From the NCBI GenBank assembly GCA_964626855.1, contig CAZVKJ010000003.1, positions 1-64,000 on the forward strand: 64,000 nt of DNA. The letters are read 5' to 3'. How positions within the stretch are numbered: position 1 is the first letter of the stretch; every line of letters starts with the position of its first letter. A program made the translations under genes and the position numbers. Origin of the DNA: CAIWKO01 sp964626855 (lineage in GTDB: Bacteria; Bacteroidota; Bacteroidia; Bacteroidales; CAIWKO01). The notes under the pieces were generated by a model. The model ran no database searches, had not been told where the DNA came from, and saw only the letters and a program-made list of their open reading frames with translations. This document shows, one piece after another, positions 18,401-28,252 of the stretch.

Positions 18401-18657
18401 GATCAAGGTTATTAGAGTCGCCCTTTATTGTGTCTTGTTTTTATCCCTGAATTCATGCTGATAGCCGGGGGATTGATTTGTTATCATTATATGCAAAAAG
18501 GATGAAATAGGATCATAAGAACTTTTATTAAAAATTAACCGGTAATCCCAATTTAACTGTATAAATCGGAGTTTTAAATATGAATTATTTTAACAACGAT
18601 TCGACGATTTGTACCCTGTAGTCACTTAGAACATTAAACAATTAATTTCTAATTATT

Positions 18658-21189
18658 ATGAAGACAATATCACATATTTTGCTTCTGATTATTATCTGTT
18701 TGTTTTGCTGTTTCTCATTTGCTCAACCGGGTTCCTTTTCTCCAAAAGGAATTGGCGGGGGAGGTGCATTGTTTTTTCCAAAAATAAATCCATCAAATGA
18801 TAATGAGTTTTATGTGAGTTGTGATATGAGTGAAATATTTCACAGTATTGATTTCGGAAATAGTTATACACAGGTACCCTTTTCAAAACTTCAGGTATCC
18901 GGTATTTCTACGTTTGAATTTACCAATGACCCAAATATTTCTTACACGATCTTTAACGATGGCAATTCATGTTATCCGGTGAAAACCATAGATGGCGGAA
19001 ACTCATGGAATGCAATCAGTGCTTATAATATAGGGACATACGGTAGTGCATACAAAATGGTTGCTAATTTTAATAATTCAAATCAAATTATTATAGGTGC
19101 CTACGGTGATATATTGTTTTCAAATAATGGAGGAATATCCTTTTCACTTGTTAAGCATGCTACTGATATGGGAGCAGGAATTATTGTCGGTGGCGTATTC
19201 TGGGATGGTAATAATATTTATATCGGAACTAATGATGGATTAATAATATCAAATAATTCGGGAACTACATTTACAGTACAATCAACAAGTGGAATTACTT
19301 CAGGACAGGTAATCTGGAATTTTGCCGGCGGAAAAAACGGTAGCACCATGAGATTTGTATGTATCTCGGCCAGTATTAGCGATACATATAATGGTGTCAT
19401 GCCATGGGATTATTATAGTTTTGCCAAAGGGGTGTATACGATGGATAATGATAATGGTGTATGGGTGTCAAAATCTAGCGGAATAAACTTTACCAATGAT
19501 TTTATTATGTATGCGGCTATGGCCGAAAATGATATAAACAAGATTTACCTGGGCGGACATGATTATGCACTTAGCGCTCCCTTAGTCTATAAGACAGATA
19601 ATGCAGGCACTTCATGGGCAAAAGTATTTAATACAACGAATAATACTAATATTATAACAGGTTGGGAAGGTGCCGGAGGCGATAAACAATGGAGTTGGAG
19701 TGAGACAGTTTTTGGAATTTCCGTTGCTCCGCAAAATTCAAATAAGGTGCTGTTTGGAAATTTCAGTAACGTACAATCATCATCAGATGGAGGCGCTACA
19801 TGGAAACAGGCTTACGTGAGTCAAACTGATCAGCATCCTGCAGGAATGGCAACGCCATCCAAACAGACTTACACAAGTATTGGCCTCGAAAATACTACAT
19901 GCTGGCAGGTTTTATGGGCAGATGCGAACAAGGTGATGGGCTGCTATAGCGATATCGGTGGAATACGGAGTACCGATGGTGGTAATAAATGGGGCTTTAA
20001 TTATTCCGGTTTTTCGGTAAACTCGTTATACAGGGTTGTAAAAGCCGGTAATGGAAAACTGTATGGTGCGTGTTCCAATATACATGACTTATATCAGAGT
20101 ACCCGTTTGGCCGATGCTCAGCTGGATGCTGCCGATGGAAACGGAAAAATTGTTTTTTCGGCTGATAGCGGTGCGACATGGTCAACCCTTCATTCATTTG
20201 GGCATCCGGTTTTCTGGCTGGCGCAGGATCCGAACAATTCAGAGCGGATGTATGCCTCCGTGGTTCATTTTGGGGGTACGCAAGGATCACAACTTGGCGG
20301 TATTTATATGACAAATAATCTTTCGGCAGGTGCTTCTTCTGCCTGGACCAAGCTTTCTAATCCGCCGCGTACTGAAGGCCATCCGGCCTGTATTGTTGTT
20401 TTAAATGATGGAAACGTGGTATGTACCTTTTCAGGAAGAAGGAATTCCAGTGGAGTTTTTACCAATAGCAGCGGTGTGTTTATTTATAATCCTGTTGCAA
20501 ACACATGGTCAGATGTAAGTAATGCGGGTATGTATTACTGGACAAAAGATATTATTATCGACCCTATTGATGCCAGTCAAAACACATGGTATGTGGCTGT
20601 ATACGGCGGATGGGGCGGGGCTCCGAATGGTTTAGGTGGTTTGTATAAAACAACAAATCGGGGCTCATCATGGGTAAAACTCACCGGTACGCAATTCGAC
20701 AGGGTAGAGTCTATTACATTTAACCCGCAAAACCTGGATCAGGCCTATCTTACAACTGAAAGTCAAGGTTTATGGATCAGCAATAATATGAACGCAACGA
20801 ACCCGGTATGGTCATTAGTCGACAGTTATCCATTCCGCCAACCGGAACGGGTATTTTTTAATCCGTACAATTCAAATGAAATGTGGGTGACAAGTTTCGG
20901 GAACGGGATAAAAGTAGGGTATTTAAATATAACAGATAACCCTCAACTTACTGACGTTAATGAAGAAATTAAGATATTTCCCAATCCTTTTTGTGACAAA
21001 TTAAACATTATAAATAGCACAAGTCATCAAATAAAGGAAATACGGATTTATAACATTGATGGTAAATTGATAAAGTCTGTTCATAATCATCAAATTATAT
21101 CCACCAGTGAATTGGGCTCGGGGTATTATATAATGGAATTTTTATTAGAAAATGGTCTTATTTTCAGAACGAAAGCCGCGAAATTATAA
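18658..21189 (+). CDS. T9SS-sorted BNR/sortilin-type beta-propeller protein
   Basis: 843 residues. Signal peptide (1-22, ending SFAQ), then two consecutive beta-propeller regions built from BNR/VPS10-like blades with the recurring S-x-D-x-G-x-T-W pattern (for example IDGGNSWNA, SSDGGATWKQ, STDGGNKWGF, SADSGATWST). The C-terminus is a T9SS type A domain (IFPNPFCDKL, then LGSGYYIMEF). Such propellers occur in GH74 xyloglucanases, sialidases and non-enzymatic surface proteins. I cannot point to a conserved catalytic acid pair, so a glycoside hydrolase role is only possible. Confidence 0.8.
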   Translation: MKTISHILLLIIICLFCCFSFAQPGSFSPKGIGGGGALFFPKINPSNDNEFYVSCDMSEIFHSIDFGNSYTQVPFSKLQVSGISTFEFTNDPNISYTIFNDGNSCYPVKTIDGGNSWNAISAYNIGTYGSAYKMVANFNNSNQIIIGAYGDILFSNNGGISFSLVKHATDMGAGIIVGGVFWDGNNIYIGTNDGLIISNNSGTTFTVQSTSGITSGQVIWNFAGGKNGSTMRFVCISASISDTYNGVMPWDYYSFAKGVYTMDNDNGVWVSKSSGINFTNDFIMYAAMAENDINKIYLGGHDYALSAPLVYKTDNAGTSWAKVFNTTNNTNIITGWEGAGGDKQWSWSETVFGISVAPQNSNKVLFGNFSNVQSSSDGGATWKQAYVSQTDQHPAGMATPSKQTYTSIGLENTTCWQVLWADANKVMGCYSDIGGIRSTDGGNKWGFNYSGFSVNSLYRVVKAGNGKLYGACSNIHDLYQSTRLADAQLDAADGNGKIVFSADSGATWSTLHSFGHPVFWLAQDPNNSERMYASVVHFGGTQGSQLGGIYMTNNLSAGASSAWTKLSNPPRTEGHPACIVVLNDGNVVCTFSGRRNSSGVFTNSSGVFIYNPVANTWSDVSNAGMYYWTKDIIIDPIDASQNTWYVAVYGGWGGAPNGLGGLYKTTNRGSSWVKLTGTQFDRVESITFNPQNLDQAYLTTESQGLWISNNMNATNPVWSLVDSYPFRQPERVFFNPYNSNEMWVTSFGNGIKVGYLNITDNPQLTDVNEEIKIFPNPFCDKLNIINSTSHQIKEIRIYNIDGKLIKSVHNHQIISTSELGSGYYIMEFLLENGLIFRTKAAKL

Positions 21190-21207
21190 AGGATCTCGAT
21201 TAAACTT

Positions 21208-23313
21208 TTAATCACCTTTATCTCCCGCTTTAATTGTTTCAAAAACTTTAATTCCAAAGCAATATCTATAGTGTAAACTGTCAGTCCTTTTATACATGCT
21301 TTCTAAATAGAAGTTTGTTGTATCATCCTCCCATGGGTTAGTTGATACATATACAAAATGATCAAAATGCATTTTTTGAAGCCTGTGCTTAGCTTCATTA
21401 GTTGTTTGAGCTACATATATTTTATTTTTCACTAGTAATGAATCATAGTGGTCAATATCCTTATAAATGTTTCTGTCATAATAGTACATAAATATCACGT
21501 CAGAATATTTTGATATTAAAACAAAAGAGTTGTTGTTAATAGTTTTTTTAATATTATTAATCGAATTTTGAACTTTTGAAAAACTATAATTTATTGATTT
21601 AATGTCAAGTGTCAAGAACATAATTAGCAAAAGTGCACAACAAATTACCCGGAATTGTTTTTTCTGCCATAATAAGGTTATAACCAAAGAGAAAAATAAA
21701 TAGATACCAATACTGTTAAATAACAGATATGAAGGGAACCAAGTACATATTTTAGAAGAAATAAGGAACATTATTGTATAAGGTATAAACCACCACAGAA
21801 ATATTATAAGCAAATCAGTTGAAAATATATTTCCTTTCTTTTTTATTACAAAGAGTTTTATACATCCAATTATGATTACTATTATTATTAAAACAGGAAC
21901 ATAAATATTATTGAAAAAGCTTATTGGGTGAAGAATATAATCAAAAATGTCTGTATTTAAAAATCTCTGCCTCCAGGTATCTTCCACATGAAGGAACATT
22001 TGCTTTAAAATAATCAGAATAAATGGCAGAAATGAGAATGTAACAATTACAAGAGAGGTAAGTATTGTTCTGAATATTTTTTTATTATTAAAATAAATAA
22101 GGCTGGTTATTAATTGAACTAATATTAGAAATAAGGTATAGTAATGTATATATAGTAATAAGAAATCCGACAGAACTAAAAGTATCATTCCTTTTTTGTT
22201 GTCGGGATTTTTTAAAACAAAAAGAAGACTATAAAGTGAAGCAGCTGTTGCCATAGACATCATTGAATAAGGACGAGCACATAAACCAAAAAAGAAATGG
22301 CTTTGTGATAGGATGAAAAAGGCAGAAGATAAAACGCCAACCCCCGGATTAAAAAATCTTTTTCCAGTATGATATAGAATAACGGCTGTTATTGCATTGC
22401 AGATAATTGGAATGATTCTAGCTATTCCCGGCTCTGTTCCGAATATTTTTACCCAATAATGGAACAACAGCATAAAAAATGGAGGATTGGGTTCTCCCTC
22501 CGTCGGAAGTGTAAGGATGTAATTAGTATCATGCAGGGCATTAAATATCATTCCTGCTTCATCATACCAAATATATGGTATGTTGGAATAGGATAGTTTC
22601 CAAATCAATGCAATAAGGAACAAAACTACAGGAAGGTAAAAACTATAAAATGATTGTTTTGCTGGCCTTAGAGATGCGAAATTAGTAGCATACAACTTAT
22701 GTATGTATTGAAGAATAGATTTTAATAAAAACCATAAAAGGACGATGAAATATAAAACAATACAAAATCCGACAGTATAAGGAAAGGAAAGGATACCATA
22801 TTTTACAACATACCGGTCGGCTGTTATTATGAAATCTTTTATGGACTTAATTTGTAGTAATATTGTATTAAAAGGAAATGCAGTGATAAGTTTCTTGAGA
22901 AAATTGTCTTTACTTTTGATTTTTGATGGAAGTTTAAATGAAGTAATTCCATTGGAAGATGATGATGGTTCAAGCTCGCTTAAAGGGCAGATATATTTAG
23001 TCTTACTAATAATAATATGAAGTGAGGATACTTCAGAAATATTGGTATCAGGTATTGCGATTTCAATAGAGACATAGCCTCCATAGAAATTACCATATCC
23101 ATTTTTATTTTTGAGAATAACTTTCTTATTTAGTGGAGTAGTGCCAAATATTTCAATATCTCTTACCTGATCGGATCGTTTTCCCATGAGCTGAATACTC
23201 GTCAGATCAAAAATTTTTATTTTTTTAAAATATAAAAAATAGTAAGTACTGCTAAGAATAAGTCCTAGCATTAAAAATAGTAATGAAATCAACAATATTT
23301 TTTTTGTCTTCAT
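21208..23313 (-). CDS. GT39-type membrane glycosyltransferase with shared N-terminal domain
   Basis: 701 residues. N-terminal helix (about 8-28), then a ~120-residue extracytoplasmic domain that recurs in the next three genes (IFDLTSIQLMG, IFGTTPLNKKV, IEIAIPDTNI, LPSKIKSKDNFLKK, AFPFN). A helix at about 175-200 leads into a GT-C fold of about ten more helices. WYDEAGMIFNALH holds the D-E pair of the first loop that is the catalytic site of GT39/ArnT/PMT enzymes, and GEPNPPFFMLLFHYW is the family's second conserved segment. Likely reaction: transfer of a sugar from a polyprenyl-phosphate donor to an envelope acceptor. Very AT-rich. Last gene of the minus-strand cluster, 54 nt after its upstream neighbour. 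Confidence 0.82.
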   Translation of the reverse strand: MKTKKILLISLLFLMLGLILSSTYYFLYFKKIKIFDLTSIQLMGKRSDQVRDIEIFGTTPLNKKVILKNKNGYGNFYGGYVSIEIAIPDTNISEVSSLHIIISKTKYICPLSELEPSSSSNGITSFKLPSKIKSKDNFLKKLITAFPFNTILLQIKSIKDFIITADRYVVKYGILSFPYTVGFCIVLYFIVLLWFLLKSILQYIHKLYATNFASLRPAKQSFYSFYLPVVLFLIALIWKLSYSNIPYIWYDEAGMIFNALHDTNYILTLPTEGEPNPPFFMLLFHYWVKIFGTEPGIARIIPIICNAITAVILYHTGKRFFNPGVGVLSSAFFILSQSHFFFGLCARPYSMMSMATAASLYSLLFVLKNPDNKKGMILLVLSDFLLLYIHYYTLFLILVQLITSLIYFNNKKIFRTILTSLVIVTFSFLPFILIILKQMFLHVEDTWRQRFLNTDIFDYILHPISFFNNIYVPVLIIIVIIIGCIKLFVIKKKGNIFSTDLLIIFLWWFIPYTIMFLISSKICTWFPSYLLFNSIGIYLFFSLVITLLWQKKQFRVICCALLLIMFLTLDIKSINYSFSKVQNSINNIKKTINNNSFVLISKYSDVIFMYYYDRNIYKDIDHYDSLLVKNKIYVAQTTNEAKHRLQKMHFDHFVYVSTNPWEDDTTNFYLESMYKRTDSLHYRYCFGIKVFETIKAGDKGD

Positions 23314-23367
23314 TTAAATTGCATCCCTAAATTGTTATAAATTATTTACATATTATTTGAAAGAAAA

Positions 23368-25137
23368 CTATTTTGAATTTTTGATATATTTTGAAAAATA
23401 CTTTGAATAGTAATCATTAAGCTTTTTTGAAGGATGCCCGTCTGGTATCAAATAAGATGATTTTTTTAAATCATAATCCTTAGGGACAGGTATCCTTATC
23501 ACTTTTATTTTATGATTTAAAAATTTTATCCAGGTTGTATCTTTTATGGTGAATTTGTCAGGGTATAAACCAATATAAAATTGTCCGGTTGGCTTTAAAT
23601 TCCAGTATAACGCTGCAGTATAATTGATGATATCAGCAAACCTTTTATAAAATGACGTTTTTTTGGGATGTTCTATATTTATGTTAAAAAATTCAAATGT
23701 TTCTGAATGATTAATAAACCAGGCAAAAGCATTTTTGAGTTCGGATCGTTTTTTTAAGACGAGGCTGTCGTTTATGATATAAACATCCGGAGAACTAAAA
23801 CCAAATTTTAAATATTGATTACCTCCCCAAACCCTGTCTAAATGTTCATCAATGTATGTATACATGCAAAAACCGCTATCCTCAGGTACACTTATATTAT
23901 TTATTCTATTTATTCTTTTGTCAAATAAGAAGCAAAACTGGTGTGGCCCATATCCGGTGAGACCATAATTATAAGATTTGTATTCCGGATGCAGACTCTC
24001 AAAAATATACGGAAATGTTGAGTTGTAAATAAGTCCATGGCCAAAAGTATATGAATCTCCTAAAAATATGGCATGTTTTCGATTTGTAAAAACCTTGGCT
24101 AAGCTATCGTTATTTACAACATTTTCTTCAGATACTCTTCTTCCGTATTTATCAAATGAAATATAATTAAATAATGTATCCTTCCTTAATACAACAAAAG
24201 TTTTTGCCCTGGTACAATTAGCTTTAGACCTCCAACCTAACAATGTGTCAGTTTTTATAAGCATATTGTCATCATTGTATACAACAATTGTTTTTTTATG
24301 ATTTAAATAGTAAGAAAATAACTCGAAACATAAGAGTATTATAAAGAACCATTGTATATAAAAAATAAGAAAAAATTTCTTTTTGGGGCGAATTTTTTTT
24401 ACCAATAATGAAGTGTATAATAGTATTATTAAAAAATAGGAAACGTTAACCTTCAAAATAAAGGGCCATAAGCAAAGTACAACGAAAGAGGTTATTAAAA
24501 AAACGAGACGGATTTCTTTTTTTTGTAAAGTTTTGAAAACGTTTTGGATCGATTTCTTTTGAAATATTTCAGAAACTATTTTCCAGAGATATGTTAAAAA
24601 AAGTAATATAACAAACAATCCTATAACAAAAAGTAGTATGTAGAGAATAATTGTTATTGAAGAGGAATTCTTCTTAAAAAATGAAATAATTCCATAGAAC
24701 GGAAAGGCCGAGGTGATTTTTTTATAAAATGATCCTTTGCTTTTTACATCATCTGGTAAAATATAAATGGATACGTTTTGTGCCGAGTTGATACATTCTA
24801 TATCCTGGATTCTATATGCAAAAGTCCCATTTTCCAAAACTATTTTTACTGAAGTTACTTTATTTTTAATTGAATCCGGAATTCTGATCTCAATTAAAGA
24901 AAAGCAACCACGGATTTCACTGGCATCTTTTTCCTTGTATAATAGTACTTTCTTTTTAATAGGAGTTATACCGTAGCATTGAATATTTTTGCTTTGATCC
25001 TGTGTCAATCCGGTATATTCGATTTTTACCAGGTCATAGATTGCAACCTTATTTAAATAAAAGAAATAGTAGATTAACCAGAATAGAAGTATTGCTAAAA
25101 TAATAAGGAATGGTATTTTAAAATATTTTATTTTCAA
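23368..25137 (-). CDS. Membrane SGNH-hydrolase protein with shared N-terminal domain
   Basis: 589 residues. Begins with a TTG (no in-frame ATG upstream before a stop). Helix (about 8-28), then the same domain as its neighbours (IYDLVKIEYTG, YGITPIKKKV, IEIRIPDSI, LPDDVKSKGSFYKK, AFPFYG), three to four more helices, and a C-terminal SGNH/GDSL-type domain. Its block I is IFLGDSYTFGHGL (Ser nucleophile) and its block V is DGHPSKK (Asp-x-His). SGNH proteins at such loci usually add or remove O-acetyl groups on polysaccharides. The last helix places the catalytic domain outside the cytoplasm. Very AT-rich. 25 nt after the upstream gene, so probably one operon. Confidence 0.75.
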   Translation of the reverse strand: MKIKYFKIPFLIILAILLFWLIYYFFYLNKVAIYDLVKIEYTGLTQDQSKNIQCYGITPIKKKVLLYKEKDASEIRGCFSLIEIRIPDSIKNKVTSVKIVLENGTFAYRIQDIECINSAQNVSIYILPDDVKSKGSFYKKITSAFPFYGIISFFKKNSSSITIILYILLFVIGLFVILLFLTYLWKIVSEIFQKKSIQNVFKTLQKKEIRLVFLITSFVVLCLWPFILKVNVSYFLIILLYTSLLVKKIRPKKKFFLIFYIQWFFIILLCFELFSYYLNHKKTIVVYNDDNMLIKTDTLLGWRSKANCTRAKTFVVLRKDTLFNYISFDKYGRRVSEENVVNNDSLAKVFTNRKHAIFLGDSYTFGHGLIYNSTFPYIFESLHPEYKSYNYGLTGYGPHQFCFLFDKRINRINNISVPEDSGFCMYTYIDEHLDRVWGGNQYLKFGFSSPDVYIINDSLVLKKRSELKNAFAWFINHSETFEFFNINIEHPKKTSFYKRFADIINYTAALYWNLKPTGQFYIGLYPDKFTIKDTTWIKFLNHKIKVIRIPVPKDYDLKKSSYLIPDGHPSKKLNDYYSKYFSKYIKNSK

Positions 25138-25162
25138 CGTGATGAATGTATTTTTTGTTATT

Positions 25163-25783
25163 TTAATTATTATGTAAATATCTGTTGTTAAATTCTGTGA
25201 TAGCTATTATTAATATTATGATAACGCAAGCCATATACAATAACAACTGGATGTGGTTTTTTATGGATTGTAAAACTGTTTTTATGATAGAAATTATGTT
25301 TGAAAAAGGAAACACTAAAATAGTTTTATTTATTAATCCTCCGGTGCTTTTAACATAAGATGGAAGTGTATAAACATTTTCAGTACTATATGAGCCGATA
25401 AGTTTGAGGTTTTCGATATTAAATAGATAAATATTACTTTTCAGCAGGAAAATGATCGTAATATCTTTTGAAACGAGCGATTTAGGTATTGTGATTTGTA
25501 TTGAATTAAAACTGCCGGGAATACAATCAGCCCCTTCTTTTCTCAATATTTCGATATTTTTGTTCATCGGAGTAATACCTGATATTTTTATGTGTTGTTG
25601 ATTAATTGACGAAATGCCATAAAAATTAATACTAACCAAATCATAAATAATGGACTGTTTATAATAAAGAAAATAATAGGGAATAATTACGATTGAGCTA
25701 AGGCAGAATAGTAAAACTACTATTAAAAAGAACCTTTTTTTTAATGATTTATTTTTTATAGTCAATTTGTTAATTTTTTTCAT
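25163..25783 (-). CDS. Stand-alone shared-domain membrane protein, unknown function
   Basis: 206 residues from the ATG at 25783 (a TTG-start frame from 25804 is less likely). Consists only of an N-terminal helix (about 18-40), the cluster's shared domain (IYDLVSINFYG, ISGITPMNKNI, IQITIPKSL, LPSYVKSTGGLINK, VFPFSN) and a C-terminal helix. It has no catalytic domain, unlike the three paralogous neighbours. It may be a scaffold or specificity subunit, or a derivative that lost its enzyme part. Family unknown to me. Confidence 0.7.
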   Translation of the reverse strand: MKKINKLTIKNKSLKKRFFLIVVLLFCLSSIVIIPYYFLYYKQSIIYDLVSINFYGISSINQQHIKISGITPMNKNIEILRKEGADCIPGSFNSIQITIPKSLVSKDITIIFLLKSNIYLFNIENLKLIGSYSTENVYTLPSYVKSTGGLINKTILVFPFSNIISIIKTVLQSIKNHIQLLLYMACVIIILIIAITEFNNRYLHNN

Positions 25784-26034
25784 TGCATTAAAGCCGGATA
25801 TCAAAAGAATTTGAATTAAATTTCAAAAAAATATTACGGAAATGTAAAGTAAAATTAATGAAAAAATTAAATATGGTTTAAATTTCAATATTTATCTGCT
25901 GGAAGAAAAAAGTGTATGCAAATAAACCAATACAATCGTGAAACAGGAAATATATTTTTATGTTTCTATGTGTCAATGATCTTGATTGATTCGGTTTAAG
26001 TGTATTTTAAAATTGTATCGGGCCAAAAATACAT

Positions 26035-28125
26035 TTAAAATTTAGGTTCCAGGTTACCTTTTTTTTCAAAAAGAATTACTTGCAAGCATTCAGGATAAGT
26101 GATTGATCCCGTTCTTGTATAAGAACTATCAATAAAATTGCGCGTATTATCATCCTCCCAGCCCCATGTATATACGTATATTAGACGTCCACTGGTAATA
26201 TTTTTTAATCTTTTTTTTGCTTCATTTCGATTTCTAAAAGCATATATATTGTTTGAATTAAGTAAGGAATCATACTGGTATATATTTTTAAATATTTCCT
26301 TGTCGTAATAATAAATAAAAGCGAAATCCGACCATTTGGAAATCAAAATACTATTGTCTTTGCTTACAGTACTTTTTATGGCATTTACAGAATTCTGAAC
26401 AATTTTGTTATTAGGATGCAGAGATTTTATATCAAGATTTATGAATATTAGAAAGAATAATACAATACAAATAGCCCAAAACATTTTTTGTGTGAATAGC
26501 TTATTGATAAAAACACCAAAAAAAACATAAAGCCCTATGCTATTAAATAATAAATAGGTATTAAGCCACATTGGAATCTTTCTTGAAAGTAGAAACATCA
26601 ATGTGTAAGGAATAAACCACCAAAGAAATAAGAATATCAAATCCTTTGAAATCATCTTTTTCATTTTATCAATAAACACAATTTTTAATGTTCCAATGAT
26701 GACGAAAAAGACTATGATTAAAAAAATGTATCTTTCATTAAAGTATCCAAAAAGTTGTGAAAAGTATTCTGATAAATTAGGATTCATAAGATAATTTTGG
26801 CGCCAATTATCACTTACGTGTGAAGAGAATTGTTTTATGATAATTGGTAGCATCGGCAGATATAATATTCCTATAACGAATACAGATAATCTTAGCTTTT
26901 TAATGAAGCTCCTGTTGTTTGAATATAAAAAGCTTAATACTAACTGAATGAAAATTACAAATAACCCAAAATAATGAATATATAATAACAGAAAATTAGA
27001 TAATATGAGACAAAAAAATGCTTTTTTATTTTCAGGTTTTCTCATTATTACTAGAAAACAGTATAATGAAATTGAAGTACACATTGATATCATTGAATAT
27101 GGACGTGCACAAAGACCAAAAAAGAAATGACTGTACGAAAGAATAAAGAAGCCTGATATTAATATTCCTGTTCTTGGATTATAAAATTTTTTTCCAATAA
27201 AATAAAGAATTACGGCTGTAATTGCATTTGAAATATTTGGAATAATCCTAATAGAATATGCTTCAATTCCAAAGACTTTAATCCAAAAATGCATTAAAAG
27301 CATAAAAAGGGGAGGATTAGGTTCTCCTTCACTTGGTAAAGCCAGAATATATTTTATATTGTGCAAGGCATTGAAAATCATCCCTGATTCGTCAAACCAG
27401 ACATACGGAAAATTTATATAAAATAATTTCCATAAAAAAGCTGTCAGAAAAATGATGACAGGAAGGTAAAAATTAAAGAAAGACTTTGAATTAAATCCAA
27501 AAGCCACCTGATCTTTTAGTGTTCTGTTACGGATAATTTGTCGTAATGAAGTAAAAAGGAGAAAAACACAACTAATAGAAAATAAAACAAATAGCACACC
27601 AATGATATACGGTGATAATAATAAGCTTACATTGTATAGTTTGATGCTTGTATTTATAAAATAATGTTGTGATGATATTAGGGATTGAAGAAGTAAATTA
27701 AACGGATAGGCCATTGATAATTTATGAAAGAAAGTACCTTCGGTTCTTACTTCTGTTGGTATACTGTATGTATGACTATTCTCTTGCGCAGATAATAGAG
27801 ACAGATCATTTATTTTATATGAGAAATTTTTTTGAGGCAGTATGACATTTAAATATAAAACATTAGATATAAGTGTGTCAGGAATTTCAAGTAATATAGT
27901 ATTATAACAGGAAGAAATACTACCGTCTAAAGGATATTTTTTATTCAATGGGGAGATTCCGAATGTCTTTATTGCTTCACTTTCTTTTTTAGTGATACCA
28001 TAAAATTCAATTTTTTCTATATTGTAAATGAAGATTTTTTTAAAAAAAAGATTGTAGTAAGCTATGCCGGTGAACAGCGCTAAAATAAATGCAGAAATCA
28101 AAAAAATAAGTAACTTTTTTCTCAT
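26035..28125 (-). CDS. Second GT39-type glycosyltransferase with shared N-terminal domain
   Basis: 696 residues from the ATG at 28125 (an upstream alternative at 28158 adds 11 polar residues before the signal-anchor helix). Same plan as the 21208 gene and clearly paralogous over the full length: helix, shared domain (IYNIEKIEFYG, FGISPLNKKY, LLEIPDTLI, IPTEVRTEGTFFHK, AYPFN), helix, then a GT-C core with WFDESGMIFNALH as the catalytic loop and GEPNPPLFMLLMHFW. First gene of the minus-strand cluster. 230-nt AT-rich spacers separate it from the next gene, with no other gene in them. Likely polyprenyl-phosphate-sugar dependent. Confidence 0.82.
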   Translation of the reverse strand: MRKKLLIFLISAFILALFTGIAYYNLFFKKIFIYNIEKIEFYGITKKESEAIKTFGISPLNKKYPLDGSISSCYNTILLEIPDTLISNVLYLNVILPQKNFSYKINDLSLLSAQENSHTYSIPTEVRTEGTFFHKLSMAYPFNLLLQSLISSQHYFINTSIKLYNVSLLLSPYIIGVLFVLFSISCVFLLFTSLRQIIRNRTLKDQVAFGFNSKSFFNFYLPVIIFLTAFLWKLFYINFPYVWFDESGMIFNALHNIKYILALPSEGEPNPPLFMLLMHFWIKVFGIEAYSIRIIPNISNAITAVILYFIGKKFYNPRTGILISGFFILSYSHFFFGLCARPYSMISMCTSISLYCFLVIMRKPENKKAFFCLILSNFLLLYIHYFGLFVIFIQLVLSFLYSNNRSFIKKLRLSVFVIGILYLPMLPIIIKQFSSHVSDNWRQNYLMNPNLSEYFSQLFGYFNERYIFLIIVFFVIIGTLKIVFIDKMKKMISKDLIFLFLWWFIPYTLMFLLSRKIPMWLNTYLLFNSIGLYVFFGVFINKLFTQKMFWAICIVLFFLIFINLDIKSLHPNNKIVQNSVNAIKSTVSKDNSILISKWSDFAFIYYYDKEIFKNIYQYDSLLNSNNIYAFRNRNEAKKRLKNITSGRLIYVYTWGWEDDNTRNFIDSSYTRTGSITYPECLQVILFEKKGNLEPKF

Positions 28126-28252
28126 GGAATTTCTACAGTATTGTGTAAAAATAAACAAACTTTTACAAGCAGCAATATTGTCTTGTCATTAATCCATTTA
28201 TGTTCCTCAAAAAGGACCTGATAAATAAAAGCTTTTGAGTATTAAATTTCTG

